Assembly: GCF_026151205.1 (NCBI RefSeq)
Contig: NC_087072.1
Span: forward strand, 20,426,103 to 20,490,102
DNA: 64,000 nt
Direction: 5' to 3'
From: Bolinopsis microptera
Lineage: Eukaryota; Ctenophora; Tentaculata; Lobata; Bolinopsidae
Each line of letters begins with the position of its first letter. Positions within the stretch are counted from its first letter, which is position 1. Under the pieces are notes generated by a model, which made no database searches, was not told the DNA's origin, and saw nothing but the letters and a program-made list of their open reading frames with translations. Of the stretch, positions 34,044-45,513 are shown one piece after another. The translations under genes and the position numbers were made by a program.

Positions 34044-35987
34044 ATGTTTCACAGAACCTTTACTTGGTTGAGTGAGATGAAACGCAGGAAACTGAGCCGC
34101 CCAAAACACCGTCCCTCAGGAGCAGATATAGGCTCTCTACCATCACCCAGCTCTCTACCATCACCCAGCTCTCTAATTTCATCTCCTGAACCTGGATTGG
34201 AGAAACTACCCACAAGTTTGACGGACTACATATCTCCAGATAAACCTCCGAAATCCCTTTATAAAAAGGTCACCTCGTCCTCTGCTTTGTCTCAAACCCT
34301 TTATAAAAAGGTCACCTCGTCCTCTGCTTTGTCTTCAAAGAGTTCTCACGCTGTTCCGAAACACAACCATCTCAATCTCCAGAATCCCGAGTGTTATGAC
34401 CTTTGTTTTAAAACCGAGGAAGATGATTATCAAATCATTCACGACAAGGGAACAGCATTGACGTCACAGAATAGTGATGACGTCATAACAGTGACGTCAC
34501 AAACCAATGGTTATCATCATGATGCACAGGGTGATAAAGGAGACACTTACCTGCCTCTATCTGATCATGATATACAGAAGATCTGTAGTGATATTGTCTC
34601 CACGCTGGGTAATCTAGGGGCTGATATATCTGATATCTCCAGATCTGGTAAGTATAAACGAGAGGATGTAAACTCAGCAAATCTCGCTGTAAGTAGCAGA
34701 ACTCCAACCCCAGCCTCAGAGGAAGGTGCTGTCTCTCCTGCTTCAACCAGGAACTGTTCCGTCCACACGTTAGAATCCAGTTCTGAACTCTCTCTAGAAA
34801 AACAAACAATGAACAACATTCCACACCAAGTACCCACACATACTTTACCCAGGCAGTTGGTAAACAAAGAGCAGATCAACATGAACTACACTGTTTCATT
34901 GTCAGCTCAACTGTCTGTTGCTCTCTCTACCTCTCTACCGAGCCCTGAAGTTAAGCCTGTCTTATCTTCCATACCTCCTGCTATCACTTCTTCAGATCAT
35001 CTTCCTGCTCATCCTCTCAGTTCCAGTTCAGATAGGTCGAGGTTTCCGCTTGATAAACCTCCTAAACACCCTCAAAAACCACTGAGGTACATCAGAAAAA
35101 GGTCCTTAAAGTTTAAACGAGTCAAGAGGAAAGTGAAGAAACATCAGCACATTGTTCATCCTTCGACTGTGGCTGATAATGCTTACAGGCATGCTTCTGA
35201 AAATGTTCACGGACAATCAAGATCACTTCTAATCAACAAGCTCATCAGTCTATATCGGAAGCTTCAGCAACGTTGCAAATCGTTGGAAGCTACGTCTCCA
35301 AAGCCAAAACTCGACAATCCGCTCAAATCTCAAGATGTCAGCAACTGCACTAATTTGAACGAAATTTCTTCGTTACAGCGGTACATGAACACGTGCTATC
35401 AGATGCTAAAACAACAGCTCAGTACCTACGAAAAGAAGATTTTTTTGGAGAAGGAATTGAAGGTGTTCCAAGTAAACGATATCCCTACACGAGTTGCCTG
35501 CTCTAGAGACGTGGTCAGAAGGAACAGTCTCCCTACTGATACACTGTTCGAGTATCTCTTTGGGAAGGAGCTAAAACCATCAGCTGTCTTCGTGAAATAC
35601 GACCGGCGTGTCAGGATTCCTAGTCAGGAAGTGTGCCGGAGGATTATTGGCGAGGTTCCACCTAGCACCAGGTCCAAAACTACCGTCATCCCACCAAAAC
35701 CAGATCAGACAATCTCCACTCCCCGCTCAGAGGGATCAGCAACTACTAGAAATAACTCTTCCCGCCTACCAGAAAAACAAAACACTACTAAAACTGACAA
35801 TAACCGTCAGTATCCAACCCTGGAGTTCAGTCGGCAGTGTTTCACCTCTTCAGACACAGCTAATCAGTGTAGATCTCAAGTAAAGACGTACAGAGTGACC
35901 GAGAGATTAGAGAGCTCTAATGGGGTGGTGACTGTGAAGGATCACTATGTGACTGCTGTGTCATGGATTAACAACAACAAGATATAT
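34044..35987 (+). CDS. Long alternative first exon, Ser/Pro-rich, spliced into late CH1
   Basis: The best initiator is ATG 34044 (MFHRTFTWLSEMKRRKLSRP); the frame is open further back to 33867 without a better ATG. It runs 648 codons to ...WINNNKIY and can use the donor GTGGGT after 35987 in phase 0, which fits the acceptor at 36164 (VKLVNIS). Features: SLPSPSS repeats; a duplicated YKKVTSSSALS block; long Ser/Thr/Pro-rich disorder; a Lys/Arg cluster (RKRSLKFKRVKRKVKKH); and helical, coiled-coil-prone segments around LLINKLISLYRKLQQR and RYMNTCYQMLKQQLS. If the donor is not used the frame stops at 36018. Such an isoform keeps only the last third of CH1. Confidence 0.72.
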
Positions 35988-36164
35988 GTGGGTGTTACTC
36001 TGACATTGACAACAATATGACTGACTTGGCTGTTATGATTCGTTAAGCTTGCCATTACAATATTATGAATCGATAATTTGTCTCCGATATCACACCCAAA
36101 ATAGAGAGTTTTGTCACTTAAATCTCTGCAGTTTCTAGAGTTTATCTAACCGATATTTTTTCAG

Positions 36165-36263
36165 GTGAAACTTGTTAACATCAGCAATGAAGATATCCTG
36201 AGTGGAAATCACAAGCTGACCCTAGGTCTCATATGGACCATAATTTGCAGATATCAATTCGAG
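36165..36263 (+). CDS. CH1 exon 4
   Basis: 99 nt, phase 0-0, strong acceptor ATTTTTTCAG, donor GTAACT. It encodes [20 protein letters not shown] and [13 protein letters not shown]. The D-I-x-x-G-N-x-K-L-x-L-G-L-I-W-x-I core is the diagnostic C-terminal helix of CH1 in the spectrin/plakin superfamily. Confidence 0.95.
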
Positions 36264-36432
36264 GTAACTGTTTTTACTGCATGGTTTCCTTAATCCAATA
36301 TCAAATGTCCAAATATTTTGGACAGATGACAAGGCAAAATTCCTCGACATATCTTTAGATATTTCGGGTATTTTTAGGTTTTTTGGATACTTAAGACCCT
36401 TTCGGGTTGACTAACGTTTCCCCAACTTTCAG

Positions 36433-36512
36433 AACCTTTCTATGGGAAACGTGACAGGTGGCAAGTTGAAGAGCCTGCTCCTGGCTAAGTGTAACCAATC
36501 TATCATGATCGG
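36433..36512 (+). CDS. CH1-CH2 linker / CH2 exon 1
   Basis: 80 nt, phase 0 in, phase 2 out (donor GG|GTGAGT). It encodes NLSMGNVTGGKLKSLLLAKC and NQSIMI, the CH1-CH2 linker and first helix of CH2. The usual LLLW Trp of CH2 helix A is absent (LLLAK), so CH2 is divergent. Confidence 0.88.
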
Positions 36513-37155
36513 GTGAGTGGGTGTATTGCTTATCTGAACAGTAGCATATTGATAAACTATCTTTAGGAGCACATTGATAATAATTTGTGATACAATTATT
36601 TTCATTCGTGTAAATCGTAAACGCCATTGTATCTTGTAATAAACTTGAAGCAGTAATTAGTCGAAGCCCTATATTCTTTAAGTGTGGAACTAGATTTTGT
36701 CCCCTCTGTTGTTTACCTGACCATGACTCACGATGAGCTGATTATGCTGGGGGTTTTAACCTGGATGTTTATCCTATCTTGTTTAGCTCTCAGTAACCAT
36801 CCAAATCACCTCAGGTAACAAAGTCGTAGAAACTCACTAAACTCACGTCATTCCATCCAGATGCTTAGTCTATTGGTGGCACAAAGTGTGGCTGTCATGT
36901 CTGATGTTACTCACAATCACCGCATATCGCCAAATCTAACCGATCAGCTGGATCCTACTTAAAAACCACTCTTATGCCCTGATAATACCGACACGGTCAC
37001 CCAAACTCCTCTATATCTCAATAATTTTACCTCGACCTCACTTCACCCTCGCCTCACCCTCACTTCTACCTTAACAATCACCAAAAGCCGGTTTGTTTGA
37101 AGCACGAGTGAAGCACTAAACCTCACCCTTCTCAAGAACCAGCTCATCCAGAATA

Positions 37156-37301
37156 ATGCACGCAAAGAAGGCGGCTACAGTGTGGCGGATGAAGGGCAAG
37201 AGGAACGGTAACCACAAACCTAACCTGGGCAGTATAAGTGAAGCTGCTGATGATGATGATGATCAGAGTGGGTACATTGATCCGGACGAGCTGGCTAACG
37301 G
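37156..37301 (+). CDS. Alternative first exon giving a CH2-only isoform
   Basis: The ATG at 37156 opens 48 full codons: MHAKKAATVWRMKGKRNGNH, then an acidic run of five Asp and QSGYIDPDELANG. It ends at GG|GTTAGT in phase 2, exactly the phase of the constant exon at 36433-36512, so it joins the CH2 exon at 37752. The isoform would lack CH1, like the CH2-only forms of dystonin and Shot. Because CH1 carries the main actin contacts, such a protein should bind actin weakly. Confidence 0.65.
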
Positions 37302-37751
37302 GTTAGTCATGGTGTGAGAGCGGTGAAGTGGGAGATAACGGTGAAAGTTGTGAATAGTGCTGATGTGAGAATACTGAGAATGAAAAATGAGTGACTAGAG
37401 TGACTGGAAAGCAAGAATGCTATATTCTAATGACACCCGTTCGACTGTGCTGTGAGAGAAAGATGCCGATAGAAGAATGAGCAACTTGAACCAACGATAC
37501 CATAAACTTCCATTTTATATTAAATAGCTTTAAAACCCAGCACGCTTTTGTGGGAAAGTAAAGTGTATCCTGGCATGATTATGATTTTGTAAAGCCTTGT
37601 GAAATTAATTGTGCATATGTTTGCATGTTGAGAGTGATATAAAGTACGTCATGTGTTACCTGTTGTGTGATTAATTAGGCTATTAAGTATATATTGTGAT
37701 TGTGTGCTTATACTGTAAAGTAGTTTCTCTTGACTGACTCTATGCCTTCAG

Positions 37752-37818
37752 GTATCCTCCCGCGAAAGCACACAACTTCACCTCATCATTCCAAGATGGA
37801 ATGGCTTTCTGCGCGATG
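37752..37818 (+). CDS. CH2 exon 2
   Basis: 67 nt, phase 2 in, phase 0 out. It encodes (G)YPPAKAHNFTSSFQDGMAFC and AM. Y-P-x-x-x-x-x-NFTSSF-x-DG-x-AF is the conserved CH2 core. Donor GTAAGT. Confidence 0.94.
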
Positions 37819-37991
37819 GTAAGTTATCATTACGGTTATTATGCGGTCACATTCCAGGATTTCGTAACTAAAACAGGTTGTCTGGTCTGCATGGCCACAA
37901 ATAGCGATGCACGAAAATTGTCGTCAGAAAAATAAGATCTCGGTTTACAAACTCCTCCCCTTTTCACAACCCTAACCCATGTCCCATGTAG

Positions 37992-38210
37992 ATTGCTGCC
38001 CACGCTCCTGACGCTATCGACATTGAGGCGTGCAAAGAGATGGAACCAATCGCTCGACACGAGCTTGCATTTACAGTAGCAGAGGAGAGATTTGAGGTGC
38101 ACCAGCTGCTGGAACCCTACGATACAGTCCATAGCCCTGACGAGAAGAGTATCATGACGTACATTGCTGCTCTAACTGCTAAACTACCTGATCTGGGAGT
38201 CCATGTAGAT
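37992..38210 (+). CDS. CH2 exon 3
   Basis: 219 nt, phase 0-0, acceptor CATGTAG, donor GTGAGT. It contains IAAHAPDAIDIEAC, ELAFTVAEERFEVHQLLEP and SPDEKSIMTYIAAL, matching the CH2 C-terminal half (HxPDxID..., AFxxAE...LLDPED, PDEKSIMTYV). It completes the tandem CH domain. Confidence 0.95.
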
Positions 38211-39143
38211 GTGAGTTGTGTTTTGTTGAATATTCCTGCACGTGCAGATAATAGTAATACTGTGGCTATTTCTTGTTCTTGAAGCTCTATTCTGCTGAAG
38301 GAGTCCAATGAGAAATAGTTGTCTCCAAGCACGAGAAACAGCAATGAATGATATGAAATGCTTTCAACAAATTTCCGCGTTGCAGAAGGAATAACCTGCA
38401 TAGTTTTCATTAACGGCTTTTGTATGTTTCAATTGAAGACGGTTGAACTAATCAACCCTTCTGCGCTTTCACAAGGGAATACAAACCAAACGATTCCTCC
38501 GACAAAGTGAAGCGCTTAGCGCAACGATGAACCTAGCACTTGCTCAATGCTCACAGTACATATTGTATCACCGTGTGATATAATGCGGTTCAAACCAATT
38601 GGATGGGAAACGTATTTATAGTTTCCGATTGGTAGACGTTGCGTACTTTCGGGTCGGGTTAAAAAACACTCAGGACAAAAGAACAAGATACCAAGAACAA
38701 ATACCCATAATTTTTCCAGCATTCAATATCCCCTGCACAATGGTAGGTACATAACAAAGAGTGGCGGTCTCGCCCGTACTTACCCAGCCTTTTATACCTT
38801 TAGTGATCAGCCAACCAGTCACGACACTCATTATCTCGAAGCAATATTATCAAATCACCCTTTTTTCGTGACCAATGTGTTGCCTGCCTGTGTCAATGCT
38901 TGGGATCTGTCACTATTTCCGAAAACAATAGGAGCTTTTGTCCGTATCCGACGATTCGTCCTCGTTCCTAAATTTCGTTGGAAGTGTAGTGACTAAAGAC
39001 CATTCTTTTAGTCAGCTGTTTAGAGTTTGCTTTGTAAACTGTATTTCTGAGGAAATGAGTTGAATATTTGATCGCCGATAAGCACAATTTGAACGTGTTA
39101 CTTACTGGTTCCCATTACTGGTTTCCCATTCTTGAGCGTTGTC

Positions 39144-39209
39144 ATGGATGATAAATTCGAGGAAGTCATCGAAATGATCGAGCGAACGATACGTACTCTA
39201 TTTGAAGAA
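39144..39209 (+). CDS. Candidate alternative first exon for CH-less isoforms
   Basis: The ATG at 39144 opens 22 codons (MDDKFEEVIEMIERTIRTLF...) forming a helical acidic segment. It ends at the donor GTAATG in phase 0, compatible with the acceptor at 39498. It would start the protein just after CH2. Short, so only moderately supported. Confidence 0.42.
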
Positions 39210-39498
39210 GTAATGTCACACACATTAATCTTACCATAACGTATTTCACAATAGATCTTTTATATTGAAATGTTGAATTGATGCTAATTTCAATTCTTTA
39301 GTACTCTGCCATGCCTTGATAAAAGTTTAGTGTGCAGACAACATAAAACGTTGTGCAGATTCGATTCATATCAGTTTGTCCACAACAAATGTGGATGATG
39401 TGCAGTTAGAATTTGTGCAGGCCACAAGGGTACCGGGTTAAGAATATTTCTATAACCCATGCCTGGCATACCACGTGCTGATAGTTGAACTTTACCAG

Positions 39499-39601
39499 GT
39501 TGCGACAATAGACGACTATGCGACCCACGCTCGGGCAGTTAAACAGTTCCTGGGAGACAAGAAGAACAGTTGGGACACCGACCCATTACCCGTCACTGTC
39601 G
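39499..39601 (+). CDS. Post-CH linker exon, start of the helical rod
   Basis: 103 nt, phase 0 in, phase 1 out (G|GTACGT), acceptor TTTACCAG. It encodes VATIDDYATHARAVKQFLGD and KKNSWDTDPLPVTV. It corresponds to the segment that follows CH2 and leads into the plakin-type spectrin repeats. Confidence 0.85.
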
Positions 39602-39630
39602 GTACGTTCCATGTTGACATGATTTTCACA

Positions 39631-39758
39631 ATGCACATAATATGCACATAATATGCACATAATATGAACATAATATACACATAATATGCAATTAACATGC
39701 AATCAATATGCACTTAATATGCAATTAATATGCACTTAATATGCACTTAATATGCACA
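39631..39758. repeat. 12-bp AT-rich tandem repeat (ATGCACATAAT family)
   Basis: About ten imperfect copies of ATATGCACATAA and ATATGCACTTAA lie within the intron after the linker exon. Confidence 0.85.
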
Positions 39759-40364
39759 TTCACTAGAACTTCAAGTTCCACAACACTTAACTATCCCTGT
39801 TTAAAGAAAATTCACCCTCCCTAGCCCAAATTAGTGATGTGGATAACCTTGGAACATGCTCACTCATTACCATCAGTTGCATACTGAATGTTGCTTTGTT
39901 CTGCCCCCAAACCAATAATACCAAATAAAAGCTCTTAACTTAAAGTTTAAGCAGTAACCAGCCATTATAAGCTGATTAGCCCCTATTGAACTGTTGTAGT
40001 ATTGTACCTGGAGGGTATTATATCCTGAGTTTGAGCAGTAAGGTCTGTGTTGCTGCCCAATGCTTGCTATCCTGCATCAAGCATTTTTCATAGTCTGCTT
40101 TCATTGTTTCATCCGCCATAAGGCTCGTGGCAGCCACAATTTGCATTCATAAATGAAATGTTTATTGATAGGTATTTAATGATAGGTATTTTCAATTTAC
40201 ATGGGCATGATTTGACATATTTTGTGCATAGCCTCCATATATTTACATGTCTGAGATTATGATGACTATTGACAATTTGGAGCATATCCCAAGTACATTC
40301 CACCGGTAATTGGGACATTTTTGTGCTTGATTATTATTTGATAGCCTCTCCTGCACGTGACCAG

Positions 40365-40568
40365 AGTACCCTGATATACTCGTGCCCCATGTAACACTAG
40401 CAGCAGGAATGAGAAGCATGTTAAACCCGTTTACTAACCCTGGACCAGATTCACCTACAGAGACGATACAAGCTGAGATTGACGCCCTGAGAGCGTTCGG
40501 AGCCAACCAGATGCCTGATAAGCATAAGGAGATTGACTTGCTGGCTAAAGCTTACAAAGAACTTGAAG
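40365..40568 (+). CDS. Rod exon
   Basis: 204 nt, phase 1-1, acceptor GTGACCAG, donor G|GTATGG. It encodes EYPDILVPHVTLAAGMRSML, a linker NPFTNPGPDSPTET, then a helix beginning IQAEIDALRAFGANQ and ending LLAKAYKELE. Helical and acidic, consistent with the beginning of a spectrin-like repeat. Confidence 0.85.
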
Positions 40569-40977
40569 GTATGGGATGTGGAAGTAAAAATGTTATCACA
40601 GACTTTAACACCTACTGTAACACAGACGTTAACACCGACCTGGACTCAGTTTAGGGCAACTAAACAACAAAATGAAATTACCGGATCAAAGACCAAGTTT
40701 CTCTGCCTTAACACGTGTCGAGAGAATAACAACTACCACTTCTTTGAGGAGTAACAAACACGCGACTGCAACCGCTTGCCAACGACTACTGACCAACTCT
40801 GTGGGAACTACTGCCCTCCAAAACATCTTATACTGAAACATCGACCAACATGACCACTCGCCACTGACCACTATATATAATATAGAACATTTAATGGAAA
40901 ACAGTAAGGATAATAAGCAGTATTCAATATGCATGTATCTAGTTGATTATGTTATCATAACACATTTTTCCTTTTAG

Positions 40978-41110
40978 CAAAAACTGATTCGGACCAACTG
41001 AAGATCATCACGGACGAAGCGCTCACTCCCAAAGATTTGTCAGAGAGCTTCAACATTGCGCTGAACGCCAAGAAAGGACGAGAACAGAGACTCCTAAATC
41101 TCCTTAAAAA
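40978..41110 (+). CDS. Rod exon
   Basis: 133 nt, phase 1 in, phase 2 out (AA|GTAAGT), acceptor TTCCTTTTAG. It encodes KTDSDQLKIITDEAL, TPKDLSESFNIALNAKKGRE and QRLLNLLKK, a helix-turn-helix piece of a spectrin-like repeat. Confidence 0.87.
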
Positions 41111-41933
41111 GTAAGTGTTAATTTGCCTGTGTGTCTATCTTTGTGGATCATTAGATTTTATAAGCTGCAGGAATGTTGCAGAATGGTGATATGTTTCTGT
41201 GAGTGTGTGGGTATGAACCTTACATTTAACTGCTTAAGTTTGCACGGTTCACATCATGTTTGGTACATGCGAGACAGTGCTGTGTTTGTGGTGACGTTTT
41301 GTTTGGCGGCCCAGGAGACATGGTAAGGTGTTGTTGTTGATACCCGGAATTAGTAACTTGAGAACTATGATACGGCTCGGAATGTAGGGCTTGATCTCCT
41401 GAAAATTTCAATTACTGCAGAGTTCAGTGTCAGTTCCGATCGAGAGTTTCTCGATTAGCGAAATCGCGGCTTGGATTCCCTTTGTGATTTCTTTGTAAAC
41501 TTTCGACGTTGTGTTTTTACATCAGAATCCAGCTACCATCGTATTTAAGGTGCTTCCCGTCGAAGCTTTCTTCTTTTCTTATCATTGCGTAATTGTACAT
41601 GGAATGCTGCGTGTCTGATATCGGAATATCACGTCAGCCTTCTCTTTTTATAATTATATTTCGATATTTTTGTTACCTTATTGTTTGTCCTGATTGTATT
41701 TGTAATGAACTCATACTCAAACAACACTGCTACTCCTAGAGAGATCAGTGAATATTTTCACCTCCCTTGGTTCGATAACCTTGTTTCATCTCAAAATCAC
41801 CTTATGGCTAATACTTCAATCCAATTACCCGATCAATATCTGATGATTTACATTCTTGACATATTCTAGTTTGTTCGTTTCCCATTGCCGCTTTCTGGCA
41901 GAAGGTTTTTCTGTTATTGTTATCTCCCTAAAA

Positions 41934-42148
41934 ATGAACTCATGGTTCGCGCCTCTAAACATAGCGACGCCGCCGGCAGCTGCAGCCGGGTCTGGATCCA
42001 GCAGTTCCTCTAGATCCAGTTCGTTCTCTCTGGTTCGGAGACCCCTGATCAAGAGAACCAAGAGTTTGAGGAAGGCCTCTGTTCGAGCTGCTAAGAAGCT
42101 GAGACCCACCAGTATGATCGATGTACCGGCATGGTACAATAATTTGCT
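41934..42148 (+). CDS. Alternative first exon, Ser/Arg-rich
   Basis: The ATG at 41934 opens 71 codons plus two bases: MNSWFAPLNIATPPAAAAGS, a Ser run, then a basic block (RRPLIKRTKSLRKASVRAAK) and SMIDVPAWYNN. It ends at CT|GTGAGG in phase 2, exactly fitting the acceptor at 43017. GC is well above the flanking intron. The exon has the same Arg/Lys-Ser flavour and the same Leu-at-junction pattern as the first exons at 57456, 59531 and 62418. It would start a CH-less isoform; the basic Ser motifs look like basophilic kinase sites. Confidence 0.62.
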
Positions 42149-43017
42149 GTGAGGGCTTCCATTATTTGTTAATTTGCTTCGATCTTTTACACTTTCACAA
42201 GATTTGATAATTGTTTGGTTTTATTCAGCATGATTAGTGTTAATTTGTGAACGATCTGTTGTTTGTTCCACTTCGAGAAGCAGGACACCTAAAAATTGTG
42301 CCCTGAAAATATTTTGGTAATCGGTATAGAAGAATGTGAATCAAATTCAAAGAATGGGGATACGTATCTTAGCTCCTGTAACTGTAAAGTTGAGTGTTGA
42401 CAAATTGGCATGCTAAGACAGATCAGGGTTGAATTTGAGTTATACTTCTTCAAGATCATGTTCAGATTCGGATGGTAGTCAGCTTTGTTACTATTCCGAA
42501 TTGTCACAAACGTGTTTGTCACCCAAAGGTAGCTTAGTTAAAGGTATCAAGGCTTTGTAACCTTGTAACGTGTATCAGATTTCTTTGAAATAACAAGAAT
42601 AACTTTGGCCATTGGCCAATGATCGTTGAAATATGTATAGATGTATCTGCTTATCTGAGTGCACAGGGCACACTATTTTTCATCCTAGTTCAGTAGATGC
42701 GCTTAGTGATGTTGATGTTCATTCTTTGCACTGCTGTGACTTGACCGTGTCCATGAACTGCTTATCAGTCAGCGATGTTTGTCGCTGCTTCCTTCCTAAT
42801 GTCTTTCCTCAAGTAAATACCTCAGTCAAACCGTGCCTTGTTTACATTGATGTGCAGATGTAACCAACTTGTTTGTAAATATGTACATTGCACAATGCAC
42901 AATGTACCTTGTTGTTTGTAGTTTGTCCGTGAGAAGATTAAAGTGTGTAAGTTAACCCAGTACGCTATATCAGTGTACACTAGTAACTTCGTATTAACTT
43001 ATCTCACCCCCTTACAG

Positions 43018-43348
43018 GAAAGAGAACGAGGGTTCAGACCTAGAGAAGATAAGTGTTGACTGTGGTTCAGTCAAGGAGAAGCTCCGCCAGCTGGCTGGAG
43101 AAGTGAGCCGAGGCAAGGAGACTTGGCCGGATGCCAGCCAGCCCGAGATTAAGCGGGACTGTGACCGTATTGACGGTTTCATCGACGTGATCACAGCAGA
43201 TTTAGATAACATCACGAAGAAGTATAACGAGGTGGCACAGTATGCTACAGATACGGATACTATCACTCCCATTGCAGTTCTGATAGATGAGCAGAACACT
43301 GAGTTTGAGCAGATTGTTGAGGACTACCGAGCCTTCATATCTCAACAT
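43018..43348 (+). CDS. Spectrin-repeat exon
   Basis: 331 nt, phase 2 in, phase 0 out, acceptor CCCTTACAG, donor GTAAGT. It contains KENEGSDLEKISVDCGSVKE, KLRQLAGEVSRGKETWP, CDRIDGFIDVITADLDNITK and IDEQNTEFEQIVEDYRAFIS. Long amphipathic helices separated by short turns indicate a spectrin-like three-helix bundle of the plakin domain. Confidence 0.9.
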
Positions 43349-43707
43349 GTAAGTATTAATAACGTACAAATTACTTCGCTTAATTATCGGCTGTCGTTTT
43401 GTACTTTTTGTAAGAGACACCGAAACACGCACTTTTCCACTTTTTTCGATACGTTAAGTCGTTGTTGCGGTTGTTGTATGTACTCGTTCTAAATGGCGAA
43501 CTTAAAGTCTTCGCATACATGGATTAGAGGGCACAAAGTCGTGTTGACTCGCTCCACTTCTTCCACCAAAATCGTACGAAACGTTTATAGGGTTTGCGTT
43601 TGCCAATTTGTCAAATTATCTGTCTGATCTTGCAATTTCTAAAACAACCTATTTAATAATGCTCTGTCCCTGCTCCGATTTTCCTTACAAGCTCCCAACC
43701 CCCTCAG

Positions 43708-43875
43708 ATGAAGGATTCAGAGGACTCTCTGCTGAACAAGATCAAGGATCTGAGCGAGAAGCTGGATGCTAAGAGGACAGGTCTGAGTAACATTCAGTGG
43801 ACTAACGACCTCGCTGTTCTCAAGTCTTGTCTGGAGGACGTTGAGAAGATTCAGAATGACATCAATACTCTCGAG
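43708..43875 (+). CDS. Spectrin-repeat exon
   Basis: 168 nt, phase 0-0, acceptor CCCCCTCAG, donor GTACGT. It encodes MKDSEDSLLNKIKDLSEKLD, NIQWTNDLAVLKSCLEDVEK and IQNDINTLE. A helical heptad pattern with a conserved-looking Trp fits spectrin repeat helix A/B. Confidence 0.88.
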
Positions 43876-44104
43876 GTACGTGGGTGGTTACCCTTTAATA
43901 TCGGCAACGTTTCTACCTAAAGTAAGTATTAGAGAACCAGGTGGTTACTTCGGGAGACATAATATGGTTCCCTCCCTGGTCTGGCTTCTAATGGTCTATT
44001 AATAGCTGGAATAGATTATAAGATTGCAAAATTGTCGAATGTTGTTATTATAGTATTATGTATCATACATGAAATTTGTGTTTTTTGTTTTCTGATAGAA
44101 AGTC

Positions 44105-45070
44105 ATGGTATCGTCAAATAACCTGACTGTTCGTGGAGTTCCAAGTGAGGTGGAGAGGTACTGTTCGACAGTCTACCATATTTTCCTGTTCTTTTCTTCC
44201 ATAGTTGGGAATTCCATCATCTTGATCGCCTCAATAAAGTACGATACCATCAACCTCAATCGCTTCATCGTCGCCCTGATCCAACACATTGCTGTTGCCG
44301 ATATAATCACTTCCATATCCTACGTCATCTTGCCAGGCACAGTATCCCAGATCGCAAACAAATGGTTTCTCGGCGATTTCTGCCATATCAGTGTTCCCCT
44401 TTCATGGCTCTGTTATAGAGCTGCTGCATATCTTCTATGTGTTATGATAATCAGCAAGGTGTTTATATTGCGATACCCCCTTCGTTCAATCACCCTCTCA
44501 AAACTCAGGGCCCACAAAGTGGCAGCAATCATTTGGACTTGGAGTCTTTTTTATCCGGCTTACAATCTCATAGCACGTAATCATTCCTACTTCGACTATC
44601 GAGTTTATAACTGTACATACAGTGAGCTTGCATCTGGATGGAAATGGGTCAAAGTTGTAGCTGGGGGCTTCCTGAATATCACCATTGTCATGAGCACTGT
44701 TGTTCTACTGGTTATGGCAAAAAGGATGACTAGACGGAGAAATGATTTGAGATGGCAAGGTGTCTTGACCGTGGTGCTAACCTCAAGTGTACACTTTTTA
44801 TCAACTTTACAATACGCTGTCTACCTGGTTGCTGATTACCTTGTGACTGAGAAATATTTGGGTTACCTAGATCCTGTCTTCCGCAGAATATCCCTCAATA
44901 TGGCTTATCTGAACATTCTCTGGAACTTCTACGTTTATATCTTCACTATCAGCAGCTTCAGAGAGTTTGTACGGTCTAAGATACGGTCGCTTTTACGATT
45001 CATGCCGGTTCTGCATCCAAATTCTGTTGGTTCATTGCAGACTAACAACCACCAGTCACAGGAGTTATGA
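44105..45070 (+). CDS. Intronless class A (rhodopsin-type) GPCR nested in an intron
   Basis: 321-residue single-exon protein on the same strand as the host gene, with its own polyA signal at 45088. Seven hydrophobic segments can be placed at roughly residues 18-42, 52-76, 92-117, 137-158, 185-208, 220-243 and 260-283. TM1 has GNSIILIAS (N1.50). The TM3-ECL2 disulphide pair is present (GDFCH and YNCTY). The DRY position reads SKVFILRYPLR, so the Asp-Arg-Tyr triad is replaced, and the TM7 NPxxY region reads LWNFYVYIF. TM2 carries LNRFIVALIQHIAVADI, which resembles a large orphan receptor expansion I associate with cnidarians. Ligand unknown. The next host exons are in phase without it. Confidence 0.9.
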   Translation: MVSSNNLTVRGVPSEVERYCSTVYHIFLFFSSIVGNSIILIASIKYDTINLNRFIVALIQHIAVADIITSISYVILPGTVSQIANKWFLGDFCHISVPLSWLCYRAAAYLLCVMIISKVFILRYPLRSITLSKLRAHKVAAIIWTWSLFYPAYNLIARNHSYFDYRVYNCTYSELASGWKWVKVVAGGFLNITIVMSTVVLLVMAKRMTRRRNDLRWQGVLTVVLTSSVHFLSTLQYAVYLVADYLVTEKYLGYLDPVFRRISLNMAYLNILWNFYVYIFTISSFREFVRSKIRSLLRFMPVLHPNSVGSLQTNNHQSQEL

Positions 45071-45087
45071 AGGACAACATGTTATGG

Positions 45088-45093
45088 AATAAA
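45088..45093 (+). terminator. Polyadenylation signal of the nested GPCR
   Basis: Canonical AATAAA, 18 bp after the GPCR stop codon. Confidence 0.7.
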
Positions 45094-45344
45094 AAACAAA
45101 CTTGAATTTTCTTTACTCTTTCACTCGAACCAATTACGCGAACAAAAACTATTACTGGGTACCTTTCCTTGTATTGTGATGATGACATTATGTTGAGCTT
45201 ATTGGCCTTTATCTAAAACTCGGCAGCGCGTACAAATCAGAAGAGAGGATACATCAGGTGAAGGGTAAATATTACTTTCAATAGTGCTGAGGCATCCTTG
45301 TGTGATTACCGTGTTATTTGAGGTAAAAACGTTGATTATTTCAG

Positions 45345-45513
45345 GCGGATAAAAACGAGCTGAAAGCAAAGCACGAGAGTCTGGTACCCTCAGACCCTCT
45401 GTACGGCAAGTTTGACGCTGTGCTGGCTCGCTGTATCGAGAAGTTTGACGATACTCAGAAGCAGGCTGTCAGGTCCCACCACGATCTCAGCATTCTCAGG
45501 AAATTCCTTGAAG
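45345..45513 (+). CDS. Spectrin-repeat exon
   Basis: 169 nt, phase 0 in, phase 1 out; acceptor TTATTTCAG, weak donor G|GTTGGT. It encodes ADKNELKAKHESLVPSDPLY, FDAVLARCIEKFDDTQKQAV and RSHHDLSILRKFLE. Helical; continues the plakin-domain repeats. Confidence 0.88.
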
